A DNA stretch of 64,000 nucleotides from Janthinobacterium sp. BJB426 (GCF_002735705.1 NZ_PDZL01000015.1:62001-126000); one strand, 5' to 3'. Shown: positions 16,891-25,412, counted from the first letter of the stretch. The notes: generated by a model not told the origin, from the sequence alone. Translations and numbers: made by a program.

Positions 16891-17595
16891 TCAGGCGCCA
16901 GCAAAGGCGGCCAGCAGGCGCCGTTCGCCAGCGGGCGTGAGGCGCAGGGCGCGGCTGTCGAGTTCGCGCTCGGCCCAGCGCTGGCGCAGGGCCAGTTGCA
17001 GGATGGCGGCCCCCAACGCACCGCCCAGGTGAGCGCGTCGCTCGCTCCAGTCCAGGCAGGCACAGGCGAAGCGGCGGCGCTGGCGCTGCAATTGCGGCAC
17101 GTCGATGCCCAGGGTCGCCATGCCGGCCGTGCCCGCTTCCGACAGGCAATACTCACCTTCGCCGCCATCGTCCAGCAGCCAGCCTTGCGCGTGCAACTGG
17201 TCGTGCAGGGTGACGGCAACACTGCCGGCCATGTGGTCGTAGCAGGTGCGCGCATGGCGCAGGCGGTCGGGCGTGGTGGGGGTAAAGGGCGTTGCCGCCA
17301 CGCCGGCCACCACCAGCAGCGCTTCCAGCGCCCGTCCCACCTCGGCGTTGGCCAGGCGGTAATAGCGATGCTTGCCTTGCGCCAGCATCGACAGCAAGCC
17401 ATCCTCGCGCAAGCGCGCCAGATGGGCGCTGGCCGTCGAGGCGCCTACCTCGGCCAAGGTCGCCAATTCCGTGGCCGTGCGCGCATGGCCATCGAGCAGG
17501 CTGCACAGCATGCGTGCGCGGGCCGGTTCGGCGATGGCGCCAGCCAGTTGCGCCAAGCCCATGTCGGCGGTGCGTTGTTGAGGGCTGTCATCCAT
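16891..17595 (-). CDS. ArsR-type winged-helix transcriptional regulator
   Basis: A 234-residue regulator. A winged helix-turn-helix occupies about residues 10-90 (AEPARARMLCSLLDG, TELATLAEVGASTASAHLARL, then GKHRYYRLA, quoted in pieces), matching the ArsR/SmtB fold. The C-terminal half (about 100-234) has Cys in RFACACLDWSERR and is shared with a subgroup of larger ArsR-like regulators of unknown ligand. The start is the ATG at 17595, giving MDDSPQQ. The gene is divergent from a P450/ABM gene pair with only 76 bp between, so it very likely controls that pair and itself. Confidence 0.85.
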   Translation of the reverse strand: MDDSPQQRTADMGLAQLAGAIAEPARARMLCSLLDGHARTATELATLAEVGASTASAHLARLREDGLLSMLAQGKHRYYRLANAEVGRALEALLVVAGVAATPFTPTTPDRLRHARTCYDHMAGSVAVTLHDQLHAQGWLLDDGGEGEYCLSEAGTAGMATLGIDVPQLQRQRRRFACACLDWSERRAHLGGALGAAILQLALRQRWAERELDSRALRLTPAGERRLLAAFAGA

Positions 17596-17671
17596 GATTC
17601 GTCCGTGGGCGAAGTGTTGTGGTGAAAGGACCAGCATACTCGTGTCCCTACCTCACTGCAATGGAATGCGC

Positions 17672-18787
17672 ATGCCGCCCACCGACTTTGTTGCCGACCC
17701 CGCCGACCCTTTCTTAGCCGTCACCCACGCGGCGCCGTATGACTACTATCGCCGCCTGGCGGATGGCCCGCCGCTGCGTTTCGAGGCGTCGCTCGACTGC
17801 TGGCTGGCGACGGGCGCGGCCGGCGTGCAAGCCGTGCTGGCGCATCCCGCCTGCCGCGTGCGGCCGCCGGACCTGGCCGTGCCGCACAACCTGGCGGGCA
17901 CGCCGTGCGGCGCGATTTTTGCCGAGCTGGTGCGCATGAATGAGGGCGAACGGCATGCGGTGCCGAAACAAGTGCTGGCGCGCGCGCTGGGCCAGGTGGA
18001 CCTGGGGCGCCTGCAGGAACAGGTCGCACGTCTTGCCGGCGACCGCGTGCCCGTCAGCGCCGACCAGCTGAACGATGCAATTTTTCAACTGCCCCTGTTC
18101 GCCATGGCCGACTTGCTGGGCTTTGCGCCAGCGCAATGGCCGGCGCTGGCCGGCTGGACGCGTGCTTTTGTCGCCTGTTTGTCGCCGTTGAGCAATGCTG
18201 GCCAATTGGCTGGCGCGCAAGTGGCGGCCGATGCCTTGCTGGAAGGGTTTGCCGCTTTGCTGCGCGAGGGCAACGCGAGGCCGGACAGCCTGCTGGCCAG
18301 TATCGTGACAGAGGCCGATGCCATGGGGAGCGGCATGCTGGCCAATCTCGTGGGCTTGCTGTCGCAGACCTGCGACGCCACGGCCGGCTTGCTGGGCAAT
18401 GCCATCGCGGCCTTGCGCGCGCAGCCTGACTTGCTGCCGTCACTGCGCGCCGCACCCCAGCGATGGCCGGCCATGTTGCGTGAAGTCAGCCAGCGCGATC
18501 CCGCCATCCACAACACGCGCCGCTACACGGCCGATGCCGTGGAATTGCATGGCGTGCGCGTGCCGGCCGGGCAGATGATCGTCGTCGTGCTGGCCAGCGC
18601 TTGCGATGCGCAGTTCGGCTTTGGCCATGGCCGCCACGGTTGTCCAGGCCAGTCCATCGCGCTGACCATCGCCACGGCGTGCCTGCAGGCGTGGACCGAT
18701 GCATTGGAAGGCATGCCGCTGAGGTGGGAATATCTGCCGTCGCTGAACGCCCGCATCCCCGTGTTTATGGAAGGAACCAGCGCATGA
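17672..18787 (+). CDS. Cytochrome P450-like protein lacking the usual PERF segment
   Basis: P450-fold protein of 371 residues, shorter than the usual 390-420. The heme-binding loop FGFGHGRHGCPG is intact with the thiolate Cys at residue 324. The I-helix reads QTCDATAGLLGN, keeping the acid (Asp) and second Thr. Two departures are visible. In the K-helix EVSQRDP aligns with the canonical ExxR-x-DP as Glu271-x-x-Gln274, followed by Arg275. The stretch of about 20 residues that normally lies between the K-helix strands and the heme loop (NRDP...PDRF) is absent, in frame. A weak ribosome site (TGGA) favours the ATG at 17672; an ATG two codons earlier is possible. It may be an active but unusual P450 or a heme protein with another role. 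Confidence 0.78.
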   Translation: MPPTDFVADPADPFLAVTHAAPYDYYRRLADGPPLRFEASLDCWLATGAAGVQAVLAHPACRVRPPDLAVPHNLAGTPCGAIFAELVRMNEGERHAVPKQVLARALGQVDLGRLQEQVARLAGDRVPVSADQLNDAIFQLPLFAMADLLGFAPAQWPALAGWTRAFVACLSPLSNAGQLAGAQVAADALLEGFAALLREGNARPDSLLASIVTEADAMGSGMLANLVGLLSQTCDATAGLLGNAIAALRAQPDLLPSLRAAPQRWPAMLREVSQRDPAIHNTRRYTADAVELHGVRVPAGQMIVVVLASACDAQFGFGHGRHGCPGQSIALTIATACLQAWTDALEGMPLRWEYLPSLNARIPVFMEGTSA

Positions 18788-19131
18788 TTGCCGTGATTTT
18801 CGAAGTCTGGCCCAGCGCCGAAGGGCGCCAGCACTATCTGGACCTGGCGGCCGCGCTGCGGCCCTTGCTCGACGAAGTGGACGGTTTCATTTCCATCGAG
18901 CGCTTCAGCAGCCTGAGCGAGCCAGGCAAATTGCTGTCGCTATCCTTCTTTCGCGACGAGGCGGCGCTGGCGCAGTGGCGGCAACTGGAAGCGCACCGCA
19001 CGGCGCAGTCGGCCGGCCGGCACGGCGTGTTTGACGATTACCGGCTGCGCATCGCCGCCGTCGTGCGCGATTACGGCATGCTGGACCGGCAACAGGCGCC
19101 GGCCGACAGCCTCCAGCGCCACAGCGTTTAG
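18784..19131 (+). CDS. Antibiotic biosynthesis monooxygenase (ABM) domain protein
   Basis: Small ferredoxin-like-fold protein of 115 residues. IAVIFEVWPSAEGRQHYLDLAAALRP (quoted in two parts: IAVIFEVWPSAEG, YLDLAAALRP), then GFISIERF, LLSLSFFRDEAALAQWR and EAHRTAQSAGR follow the ABM pattern. ABM proteins include cofactor-free quinone-forming monooxygenases and heme-degrading relatives. The ATG overlaps the P450 stop by four bases (ATGA), which implies coupled translation and probably a joint role in oxidising one substrate. The gene ends four bases past the convergent lipoprotein gene's stop position. Confidence 0.85.
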   Translation: MIAVIFEVWPSAEGRQHYLDLAAALRPLLDEVDGFISIERFSSLSEPGKLLSLSFFRDEAALAQWRQLEAHRTAQSAGRHGVFDDYRLRIAAVVRDYGMLDRQQAPADSLQRHSV

Positions 19132-19580
19132 CGGGGCAGCGCGCCCTGCGTGATTTTCACTTTGACTCGGTAAGTGGGCTCGGCCGCATTCAGGGCCGGC
19201 GGCGTGGCCGGGTCGACGTCGAGCAAAGTAAACGTCAGGTGGTTGACGGTGACGGAACTGGCGGCGCCGGGCATGGAATCGGACAAGACGATGTCGGTCG
19301 TGCCTGCGCTGTTGAGCAAACTGAAACTGTAGCTGACGTAGCCTTTCCACACGCACACGGCGCCCTTGCGGCAGCGGCTGTCGTTGACGCGCTCCAGTTT
19401 CAGAGTGTCGGTGGCCGTGATGGCCACCTGTTCGCCTGGCGACAGCACGTGGGTGACGCTGCGCGGCGTGTTTTCCGCGTCGCCGGCGCTGCCGGCCGCG
19501 CCGCAGCCAGCCAGCATGGCCAGGCAAGCGATGAGCAGGGGCAGCAGCACGGTACGGTAAGAGCGGTTCAGAGTAGACAT
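19128..19580 (-). CDS. Putative lipoprotein with a DSRC...CVWxG motif
   Basis: A 150-residue lipoprotein: signal segment LLIACLAMLAGC with lipobox LAGC. The mature part is a beta-rich domain with RVNDSRCRKGAVCVWKGYV, a pattern (D-x-RC...CxWxG) found in a group of small exported bacterial proteins of unknown role in which the two Cys probably form a disulfide. The start is the ATG at 19580 with AGGAAAA upstream on the minus strand; a longer frame from 19706 lacks support. It converges on the ABM gene with a 4-bp overlap. Confidence 0.7.
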   Translation of the reverse strand: MSTLNRSYRTVLLPLLIACLAMLAGCGAAGSAGDAENTPRSVTHVLSPGEQVAITATDTLKLERVNDSRCRKGAVCVWKGYVSYSFSLLNSAGTTDIVLSDSMPGAASSVTVNHLTFTLLDVDPATPPALNAAEPTYRVKVKITQGALPR

Positions 19581-19759
19581 GGTTTTCCTTTCAGGTGGAG
19601 CGTCCCCGGCGTGCTTGTTCACGCGGAGGATAAAAATGATAGTAACAAAATGATATTTTTCCGGCGCACTATTGGCGTGCTGCCGATGAATTGATGCGCC
19701 GGCCACGCGGCGCGCCGATTACTGCGTAGAATGGCTGTTTTGAAAATCAGGAAACAACC

Positions 19760-20026
19760 ATGAAAAAAACTGCCCTGGCGAAAAGCGATGCCAAGAAACT
19801 GATGGGAAAGATGAATGTTCCCGGCGCCGGTGCATTCGGTAAGGAAGCGGTGGTCGTCGACCGCCGCGAGCAGCGCAAGCGCGATCAGGCCCTGGGCCTG
19901 GTGCCATTCGCCGTCAAATTGAACAGCGATCTGGTCTTGCAATTGCAGACCCTGGCCAAGGAACGCGACGCGGATCTGAATGAATTGGTCGCCGAGCTGA
20001 TCACCAAGGGCTTGGCTGCAGCGTAA
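19760..20026 (+). CDS. Conserved small protein of unknown function
   Basis: An 88-residue basic protein: MKKTALAKSDAKKLMGKMN, then a Gly-rich turn, a charged segment VVDRREQRKRDQALGLVPFAVKL (given in part: VVDRREQRKRDQ, LVPFAVKL) and a helical C-terminus LQLQTLAKERDADLNELVAELI. The last 40 residues read like a ribbon-helix-helix strand plus two helices, so DNA binding is possible but not shown. The ribosome site GGAAAC is moderate. It has its own small transcription unit, ending at the shared terminator with rpoH. Confidence 0.65.
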   Translation: MKKTALAKSDAKKLMGKMNVPGAGAFGKEAVVVDRREQRKRDQALGLVPFAVKLNSDLVLQLQTLAKERDADLNELVAELITKGLAAA

Positions 20027-20070
20027 GGGCTGACAATGTTTATCTGTTGATAAATATCAGTGGTAAAACT

Positions 20071-20094
20071 AAAAGGCGCCTTGCGGCGCCTTTT
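20071..20094. terminator. Bidirectional terminator between the 88-aa gene and rpoH
   Basis: AAAAGGCGCC - TTGC - GGCGCCTTTT is a perfect 10-bp stem with A and T tails on both sides, suited to ending both the plus-strand small gene and minus-strand rpoH. Confidence 0.85.
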
Positions 20095-20115
20095 GCATTG
20101 CGGCATTGCTTTCGA

Positions 20116-21015
20116 TTACACCCAGGCGGCCAGCGCGCCCTTCATTTTTTTCAGCGCTGCCACTTCGATCTGGCGGATGCGCTCGGCCGATACGCCGAAC
20201 TCTTCTGCCAGCGCGTGCAGGGTGGCGCCGGAACCGTCGTCGTTGGCCAGCCAGCGCGCTTCGATGATGCGGCGCGAACGGGCGTCGAGCTTGCTCAAAG
20301 CCGTTTCCAGGCCTTCCGATTGCAAACGCGTCACTTGTTCCGCTTCCAGCACCTTGGTCGGTTCGCTTTGCTCCGACGACAGGTAGGCAATCGGCGAAAA
20401 CTTGTCATCTTCATCGTCGGTCGGCGATTCGAGCGCAATGTCGCGGCCGCTCAAACGCGTTTCCATCTCGATCACTTCTTCGCGTTTCACGTCGAGCAGC
20501 TTGGCCAGCGCATCGATCTGCTTTGGCGTCATCGCATCGAGGCCCGTCTTGTGGCTGCGCAGATTGAAGAACAGCTTGCGCTGTGCTTTCGTCGTCGCGA
20601 CCTTGACCAGGCGCCAGTTTTTCAGGATGTACTCATGCATCTCGGCTTTCACCCAGTGCATGGCGTACGACACCAGGCGCACGCCCTGGTCCGGATCGAA
20701 ACGTTTCACGGCTTTCATCAAGCCGATATTGCCTTCCTGAATCAGGTCGGCGTGCGGCAAGCCATAGCCCAGGTAACCGCGGGCAATCGAGACCACCAGG
20801 CGCAGGTGCGACAGCACCAGTTCTTGCGCGGCGGCCAGGTCATTTTTTTCGCGCAGGCGTGTCGCCAGCGAAATTTCTTCGTCGTGGGTCAACATGGGCA
20901 GGCGGTTCACGGCCGAAATATAGGCGTCGATATTACCCAGATTGCCAGTGAACCCGAGGCCCAGCGCATTACTTTTGGTCGGAACCAATGCGGACGTTGC
21001 GGACATCATAGTCAT
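20116..21015 (-). CDS. rpoH: Heat-shock sigma factor RpoH (sigma-32)
   Basis: Group 3 sigma factor of 299 residues directing RNA polymerase to heat-shock promoters. The diagnostic RpoH box QRKLFFNLR is present between regions 2 and 3. Region 2 includes DLIQEGNIGLMKAVKRFDP and region 4 ends with the helix-turn-helix LAEEFGVSAERIRQIEVAALKKMK (quoted in part). The start is the ATG at 21015, which follows GAGGGAG; an upstream extension to 21108 has no family support. It follows ftsY-ftsE-ftsX, the usual arrangement, but is separated from ftsX by about 400 bp with its own promoter. A CIRCE operator covers that promoter. Confidence 0.97.
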   Translation of the reverse strand: MTMMSATSALVPTKSNALGLGFTGNLGNIDAYISAVNRLPMLTHDEEISLATRLREKNDLAAAQELVLSHLRLVVSIARGYLGYGLPHADLIQEGNIGLMKAVKRFDPDQGVRLVSYAMHWVKAEMHEYILKNWRLVKVATTKAQRKLFFNLRSHKTGLDAMTPKQIDALAKLLDVKREEVIEMETRLSGRDIALESPTDDEDDKFSPIAYLSSEQSEPTKVLEAEQVTRLQSEGLETALSKLDARSRRIIEARWLANDDGSGATLHALAEEFGVSAERIRQIEVAALKKMKGALAAWV

Positions 21016-21171
21016 GTTTTCTCCCTCGTAGTCTTGCTTTGTTCCAGTTGGCCACGTCACGCGACGTGGTCCGTTTGTCTGTTCGGTTTTGCGTATTCGG
21101 TCTTGCACTTTGCAGATCGCGACACCATCTTCATCTGGCGTCCTTGGCGGTTCTGCTGTTGGTATGTGCCT

Positions 21172-21201
21172 ATATTAGCACTCTCTGCTTGAGAGTGCCA
21201 A
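21172..21201 (-). promoter_or_regulatory. rpoH promoter, sigma-70 type, interleaved with CIRCE
   Basis: On the minus strand TTGGCA (21196-21201) and TAATAT (21172-21177) are separated by 18 bp, 5/6 and 4/6 matches to the -35 and -10 consensus. Transcription would start near 21165, giving a leader of about 150 nt before the rpoH ATG. The hexamers fall on the outer part of each CIRCE arm. Confidence 0.6.
21175..21201. promoter_or_regulatory. CIRCE element (HrcA operator) upstream of rpoH
   Basis: TTAGCACTC - 9 bp - GAGTGCCAA matches the CIRCE consensus (TTAGCACTC-N9-GAGTGCTAA) at 17 of 18 arm positions with the exact spacer. CIRCE is the binding site of the HrcA repressor, normally in front of groESL or dnaK. 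Here it lies on the rpoH promoter, so HrcA should repress the heat-shock sigma factor itself. Confidence 0.9.
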
Positions 21202-21413
21202 TCAGCACATTTAATCGTCCTGATAGCCTAAATACTATGGCGAATGAATTCTTGATATCTATGTCTGTACATCGCGCGATAGCGCTTCACGACAACAGGG
21301 CTAGTCTACGGCCTCTGGCTGAAGCGAGCCTTAAGAATACTTGCTTAATATCAAGATGATAGCAGTGCGGGGGGGCGCATGGCGGCGCCGGAGCGCCGCC
21401 ATGGAAAGGAAGG

Positions 21414-22334
21414 TCAGTTCAGGCGCGCCAGGTGGCGCTGCACGCAGAGGAAGGCGCCAATCAGGCCAAGGCCGGCGCTGACGGCCAGCAAGCCGGCCAT
21501 CGGCAGCGGCGCCAGCGGCACCAGCTGGAATTCGGATGCGTACAGGCGGGCAAACTCGGCAATCGCCGTATTCAGCGGTTGCATGGCCAGCGCCACGGCG
21601 CCCAGGGCCAGCGCGCCAGCGCACAGGCCCAGCAGGGCGCCCGTGTAATAGAAGGGGCGGTGGATGAAGGTGTCCGTGGCGCCGATCAATTTCGAGATGC
21701 TGATTTCATCGCGCTGCTGCATCACTTGCAGGCGGATGGTATTGAAGACAACAGCGATCACGGCCACGCCCAGGGTAATGGCCAGCAACAGCAGCACCAG
21801 GCGCAGCACGCCCAGCAGGGCCGCCAGGCGCTTGACCCAGGCCGAATCGACTTGCGCCGATTCCACGCCTGGCAAGTGGCGCAACTGTTCCGCCACGGCA
21901 TCGACATCCTGCGCTTCGCTGGCGCTGCTGAAGGCGTCAAGTTTCAGCACATAGCTGTCGGGCAAGGGATTGTCGCCCAGGGTGCTCAGTACATCTGCCA
22001 GGCCATTTTTATTTTTCAGGGTGTCGAGCGCCTGTTCGCGCGCGATGAAGACGATCTTCGCCTTTTGCTCGCCGACGATCTTGCGCATGGCACCGGCCAG
22101 GGCCACGGCTTGCTCGCGCGGCGTGTCGATCTTCAGGAAGACGCTGATTTCCGGGTCGACGGACATCTGTTCCGACATGGGGCGGACATTGTCGAGCATG
22201 GTCAAGCCGGCGAATGGCAGCGACAGGGCGATGGCGACGACGACGACGTTCAAGAGAAAGCCGCCCGGCGACTTGCGCAAGTGAATCAGCGCCGAACCGA
22301 GGGCGAAGCGGTGTTGACGGAACCAGCCTCTCAT
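21414..22334 (-). CDS. ftsX: Cell division protein FtsX
   Basis: Permease-like subunit (306 residues) of the FtsEX complex, which transmits ATP hydrolysis to periplasmic murein hydrolase activators at the septum. The layout is canonical: cytoplasmic N-terminus, first helix (VVVAIALSLPFAGLTML), a periplasmic domain of about 130 residues and three C-terminal helices with the conserved MQQRDEISISKLIGATDTFI (quoted as MQQRDEIS and KLIGATDTFI) between. It overlaps ftsE by four bases. The order ftsY-ftsE-ftsX-rpoH is the classical one in proteobacteria. Confidence 0.95.
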   Translation of the reverse strand: MRGWFRQHRFALGSALIHLRKSPGGFLLNVVVVAIALSLPFAGLTMLDNVRPMSEQMSVDPEISVFLKIDTPREQAVALAGAMRKIVGEQKAKIVFIAREQALDTLKNKNGLADVLSTLGDNPLPDSYVLKLDAFSSASEAQDVDAVAEQLRHLPGVESAQVDSAWVKRLAALLGVLRLVLLLLAITLGVAVIAVVFNTIRLQVMQQRDEISISKLIGATDTFIHRPFYYTGALLGLCAGALALGAVALAMQPLNTAIAEFARLYASEFQLVPLAPLPMAGLLAVSAGLGLIGAFLCVQRHLARLN

Positions 22335-23068
22335 GCCTGTTCTCCTTCGCCGTGATCCAGGCCAGGCGCGAAATCGGGATCGGGCGGGGCGAAGACGGGC
22401 GCCTGCGTGGCCTTGTCGATGGCCACCAGCTGGCCGTTTTTCAGGTGGATCACGCGGGCGGCTGCGTCGAGCATCTGTTCGTCATGGCTGGAAATGAGGC
22501 AGGTCACGCCGACGGAGTGGAATGCTTTCAGGGCGTCGAGCACCTTGTTGGCGCTGGCGCGGTCCAGGTTGGCCGTCGGTTCGTCGGCCAGGATGATTTG
22601 CGGCCGGTTGACGATGGCGCGCGCGATCGATACGCGCTGCTGCTCGCCGCCCGACAGCGACAGGGGGCGCGCCATGGCGCGGTCCAGCAGTCCCACCTTG
22701 TCGAGCGCGGCGCGGGCGCGCTGTTCCGCGGCAACTTTATGCGCGCCGACGACGAGCAGCGGCAGCATGACGTTGGCCAGGATGGAGCGGTCGTTGAGCA
22801 GCTTTTGCTGCTGGAAGATCAGGCCCATGTTGCGGCGCAGGAAGGGCACGCCGGCCGGCTTGATCTTCGCCATGTCCTGGCCATTGACGATCAGCTTGCC
22901 CGACGTGGGGCGTTCCATGGCGGCGATCATTTTCAGCAAGGTGGATTTGCCGGCGCCGGACGGGCCGGCCAGAAACACCAGCTCGCCCTTGGCAATACTG
23001 AGCGAAATGTCGCTGAGCGCCACGGCATCGGGGGAGTATTGCTTGGAGACGTGCTGAAATTCAATCAT
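22331..23068 (-). CDS. ftsE: Cell division ATP-binding protein FtsE
   Basis: ABC-type ATPase of 245 residues. It has Walker A GPSGAGKST, Q-loop FQQQKLL, signature LSGGEQQR, Walker B IILADEP and switch His in ISSHDE, all intact. It is about 20 residues longer than enterobacterial FtsE, owing to a C-terminal tail with Pro/Asp residues (VFAPPDPDFAPG) that has no known role. Eight bases separate the stop of ftsY from its start, and its own stop overlaps ftsX. Confidence 0.96.
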   Translation of the reverse strand: MIEFQHVSKQYSPDAVALSDISLSIAKGELVFLAGPSGAGKSTLLKMIAAMERPTSGKLIVNGQDMAKIKPAGVPFLRRNMGLIFQQQKLLNDRSILANVMLPLLVVGAHKVAAEQRARAALDKVGLLDRAMARPLSLSGGEQQRVSIARAIVNRPQIILADEPTANLDRASANKVLDALKAFHSVGVTCLISSHDEQMLDAAARVIHLKNGQLVAIDKATQAPVFAPPDPDFAPGLDHGEGEQA

Positions 23069-23076
23069 GTATAGGC

Positions 23077-24135
23077 TTATCCGAGCAGCGCTTCGACAAA
23101 TTCGGCAGCCACGAAAGGCTGCAAGTCTTCAATTTTCTCACCGATGCCGATGAAATACACGGGCACAGGGCGTACGCGGGCAATCGCCGCCAGCACGCCG
23201 CCCTTGGCGGTACCGTCCAGCTTGGTGATCACCAGGCCGCTCAATTGCAGGGCATCATCAAACGCTTTCACTTGCGTGAGGGCATTCTGGCCCGTGTTGC
23301 CGTCGATGACGAGCAGGGTTTCATGCGGCGCGCCCTCCATGCCCTTGCCGATCACGCGCTTGATTTTCTTCAATTCTTCCATCAGGTGCAACTGCGTCGG
23401 CAAGCGGCCCGCCGTGTCGACCATCACCACGTCGATGCCGCGCGCTTTCGCCGATTGCACGGAGTCGTAGGCCACGGCGGCCGGGTCGCCCGATTCCTGC
23501 GAAATCACGGTGACGTTGTTGCGCTCGCCCCAGACCATCAGTTGCTCGCGCGCGGCGGCGCGGAAGGTGTCGCCCGCAGCCAGCAGCACGGACTGGTTGT
23601 TCGACTGCATGTGCTTGGCCAGCTTGCCGATGGTGGTGGTCTTGCCGGCGCCATTCACGCCGGAAATCATCATCACCAGCGGCTTGTGGCGGCCCAGCTC
23701 GAAGCGCTTTTCCAGCGGCGAGAGCAGGTCGATCAGCAGTACTTTCAGGGCGGCCTTGACGGCGGCCGCGTCGAGCAGCTTGTCTTCCTTGACCTTTTTC
23801 TTCAATTCCGTGAGCAGGAATTCCGTGGCGTCGATGCCCGCGTCGGACATCAGCAGCGCCGCTTCCAGCTCTTCGTACAGGGCGTCGTCGATCTTCGCGC
23901 CGACGAACAGCACGGACAAGGTGTTCGAGGTTTTCGACAGGCCCGCCTTCAGGCGCGTCATCCACGATTTTTTCTCGGGTTCGGCGGCCACGATCACGGG
24001 CACGAGCTCGGCCGGCGCGCCGCTCAGGGGCGTAGCGACAGGCTGCGGTGCAGGCGGCGTGGCGGCGGGAAGGACGAGGGGCTCGGCTGGTGCAGCCTCG
24101 GGAGCGATGGGTTTTTTCTTGAAGAAACTAAACAT
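23077..24135 (-). CDS. ftsY: Signal recognition particle receptor FtsY
   Basis: SRP receptor GTPase (352 residues) that docks ribosome-nascent chain complexes at the membrane. It has a short acidic/Pro-rich A domain (about 1-50), then the NG domain: P-loop GVNGAGKTTTIGKLA, DTAGR, TKLDGTAKGG and the closing GEKIEDLQPF. The A domain is much shorter than in E. coli, as is common in betaproteobacteria. It is the first gene of ftsY-ftsE-ftsX; a -10-like TAGAAT lies on the minus strand at 24197-24202. Confidence 0.97.
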   Translation of the reverse strand: MFSFFKKKPIAPEAAPAEPLVLPAATPPAPQPVATPLSGAPAELVPVIVAAEPEKKSWMTRLKAGLSKTSNTLSVLFVGAKIDDALYEELEAALLMSDAGIDATEFLLTELKKKVKEDKLLDAAAVKAALKVLLIDLLSPLEKRFELGRHKPLVMMISGVNGAGKTTTIGKLAKHMQSNNQSVLLAAGDTFRAAAREQLMVWGERNNVTVISQESGDPAAVAYDSVQSAKARGIDVVMVDTAGRLPTQLHLMEELKKIKRVIGKGMEGAPHETLLVIDGNTGQNALTQVKAFDDALQLSGLVITKLDGTAKGGVLAAIARVRPVPVYFIGIGEKIEDLQPFVAAEFVEALLG

Positions 24136-24299
24136 GGATGTGTGGTGGCGGGTGCTGACCTAAGGCCCGGCGGCGCCGGACACTGTGTTACGGGCTATTC
24201 TACCAGAGCGCGCCCGGCCCTTCATGCTTTACTGTTCGATTGGCAACATTGCGTCGCTATCCACGGAGATCGCCGCAGTTGCCGCGCTTTCCAGCCGGA

Positions 24300-25241
24300 T
24301 CAATGGGTTTGCAGGGCCTGCGCCTGGTGGCGGCGACGCCAGTCGGCGATGCTTTCGTCGACTTGCCGCAAGTCCAGCACATGCAAAAAGGGCGGCGGCT
24401 GCCTGGTCAGCACGGGACTGCGTCCGCCAGCCCACAATTCCATGCTTGGAGGCAAGCTTGCATGCAGTTGCTGCAGGCTGTCGCGCGTCTGCCTTTGCTT
24501 GCTGGCGCTGGAAAATGATAGCGCGACGATATCGGCCCGCTGCGCGCGGGCGGCCGCGACGATGTCCGTCAGCGGTGTTTCCACGCCCAGCGACATGCAA
24601 TGGGCGCCGGCCGCCGCACACAGGGCCTCGGCCATCAGCAGCCCCAGGCCGTGACGTTCCTGCGGCAAGGTACTGAGGACGATGCGCGGCGAGCGCATGG
24701 ATGGGCTGCTTGCTTGCGGCAGGGAAAAGATGGCGTGGCGCATCACCGTTTGCAAGGTTTCGCTATACAGGTGCTCTTCATACACGGCCAGTTCGCCGCA
24801 AGCCCACGCTTCGCCCACCATGCCGGTGAGGGGAGCGATCACGTCGATGGTGAACGCTTTCAGGCCCAGCACGGCCAGCGCCTGGCGCAGGGCGTCGCCC
24901 AGTTCCGCCATCTGGTGGCTACGGCACAGGGCCAGGTAGTGTTCGAGCTGGGGGGGCGGCGTGGACGACGCCGCGCTGCCGGCGCTGGCCAGCTGCTGCA
25001 GTTGCGCGGTGCTGTGCTGCATGATTTTTCCCGGACGAAATCCGAGATCCAGCAGGCGCTTGACCATGCGCAACTTTTGTACCTGCTCGGCCGGGTAGCT
25101 GCGCTCGCCAAAGGCGTCGCGCCGTGGCTGGGGAAAGTCGTAGCGGCGCTCCCACACGCGCAAGGTTTCCTTGGCCAGCCCGGTGTCGCGTTCGACATCG
25201 CTGATGCTGAAGGCGGAAGTAGGTTGCAGGTCAGTATCCAT
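24300..25241 (-). CDS. MerR-family regulator with B12-binding domain (CarH/LitR type)
   Basis: A 313-residue regulator: MerR winged helix (about 10-75, with SISDVERDTGLAKETLRVWE, RRYDFP), then a helical bundle and a Rossmann cobalamin domain. Two diagnostic motifs are present: W146-x9-E156-H157 in the bundle (WACGELAVYEEH), the cap over the adenosyl group in CarH photoreceptors, and E195-R-H197-x-x-G200, the axial-ligand motif. By homology it should bind adenosylcobalamin, repress in the dark as an oligomer and release DNA on illumination. The start is the ATG at 25241. It is divergent from an eight-gene lipid operon, its probable target. Biliverdin or oxygen sensing are alternatives but the motif set favours B12 and light. 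Confidence 0.87.
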   Translation of the reverse strand: MDTDLQPTSAFSISDVERDTGLAKETLRVWERRYDFPQPRRDAFGERSYPAEQVQKLRMVKRLLDLGFRPGKIMQHSTAQLQQLASAGSAASSTPPPQLEHYLALCRSHQMAELGDALRQALAVLGLKAFTIDVIAPLTGMVGEAWACGELAVYEEHLYSETLQTVMRHAIFSLPQASSPSMRSPRIVLSTLPQERHGLGLLMAEALCAAAGAHCMSLGVETPLTDIVAAARAQRADIVALSFSSASKQRQTRDSLQQLHASLPPSMELWAGGRSPVLTRQPPPFLHVLDLRQVDESIADWRRRHQAQALQTH

Positions 25242-25370
25242 ACCAGGGGGCTTGCTCGCATGCCAAAAGAACGTGGAGTGCATTTTACGCCTTCCGCTGC
25301 CCCATACCAAATAGCTGAATCCGATTAGAAATTGCCGGCGTATAAGTTTTTGAACGGCTGAGGGCGCTCA

Positions 25371-25399
25371 TTGACACAAATCAAGATTTCATCGATTAT
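25371..25399 (+). promoter_or_regulatory. Promoter of the lipid-modification operon
   Basis: TTGACA (25371-25376), a 17-bp spacer and GATTAT (25394-25399) form a consensus -35 with a 4/6 -10 box, about 47 bases before the first gene. It lies in the divergent gap shared with the CarH-like regulator. Confidence 0.6.
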
Positions 25400-25412
25400 C
25401 CATGAGGCTCTA

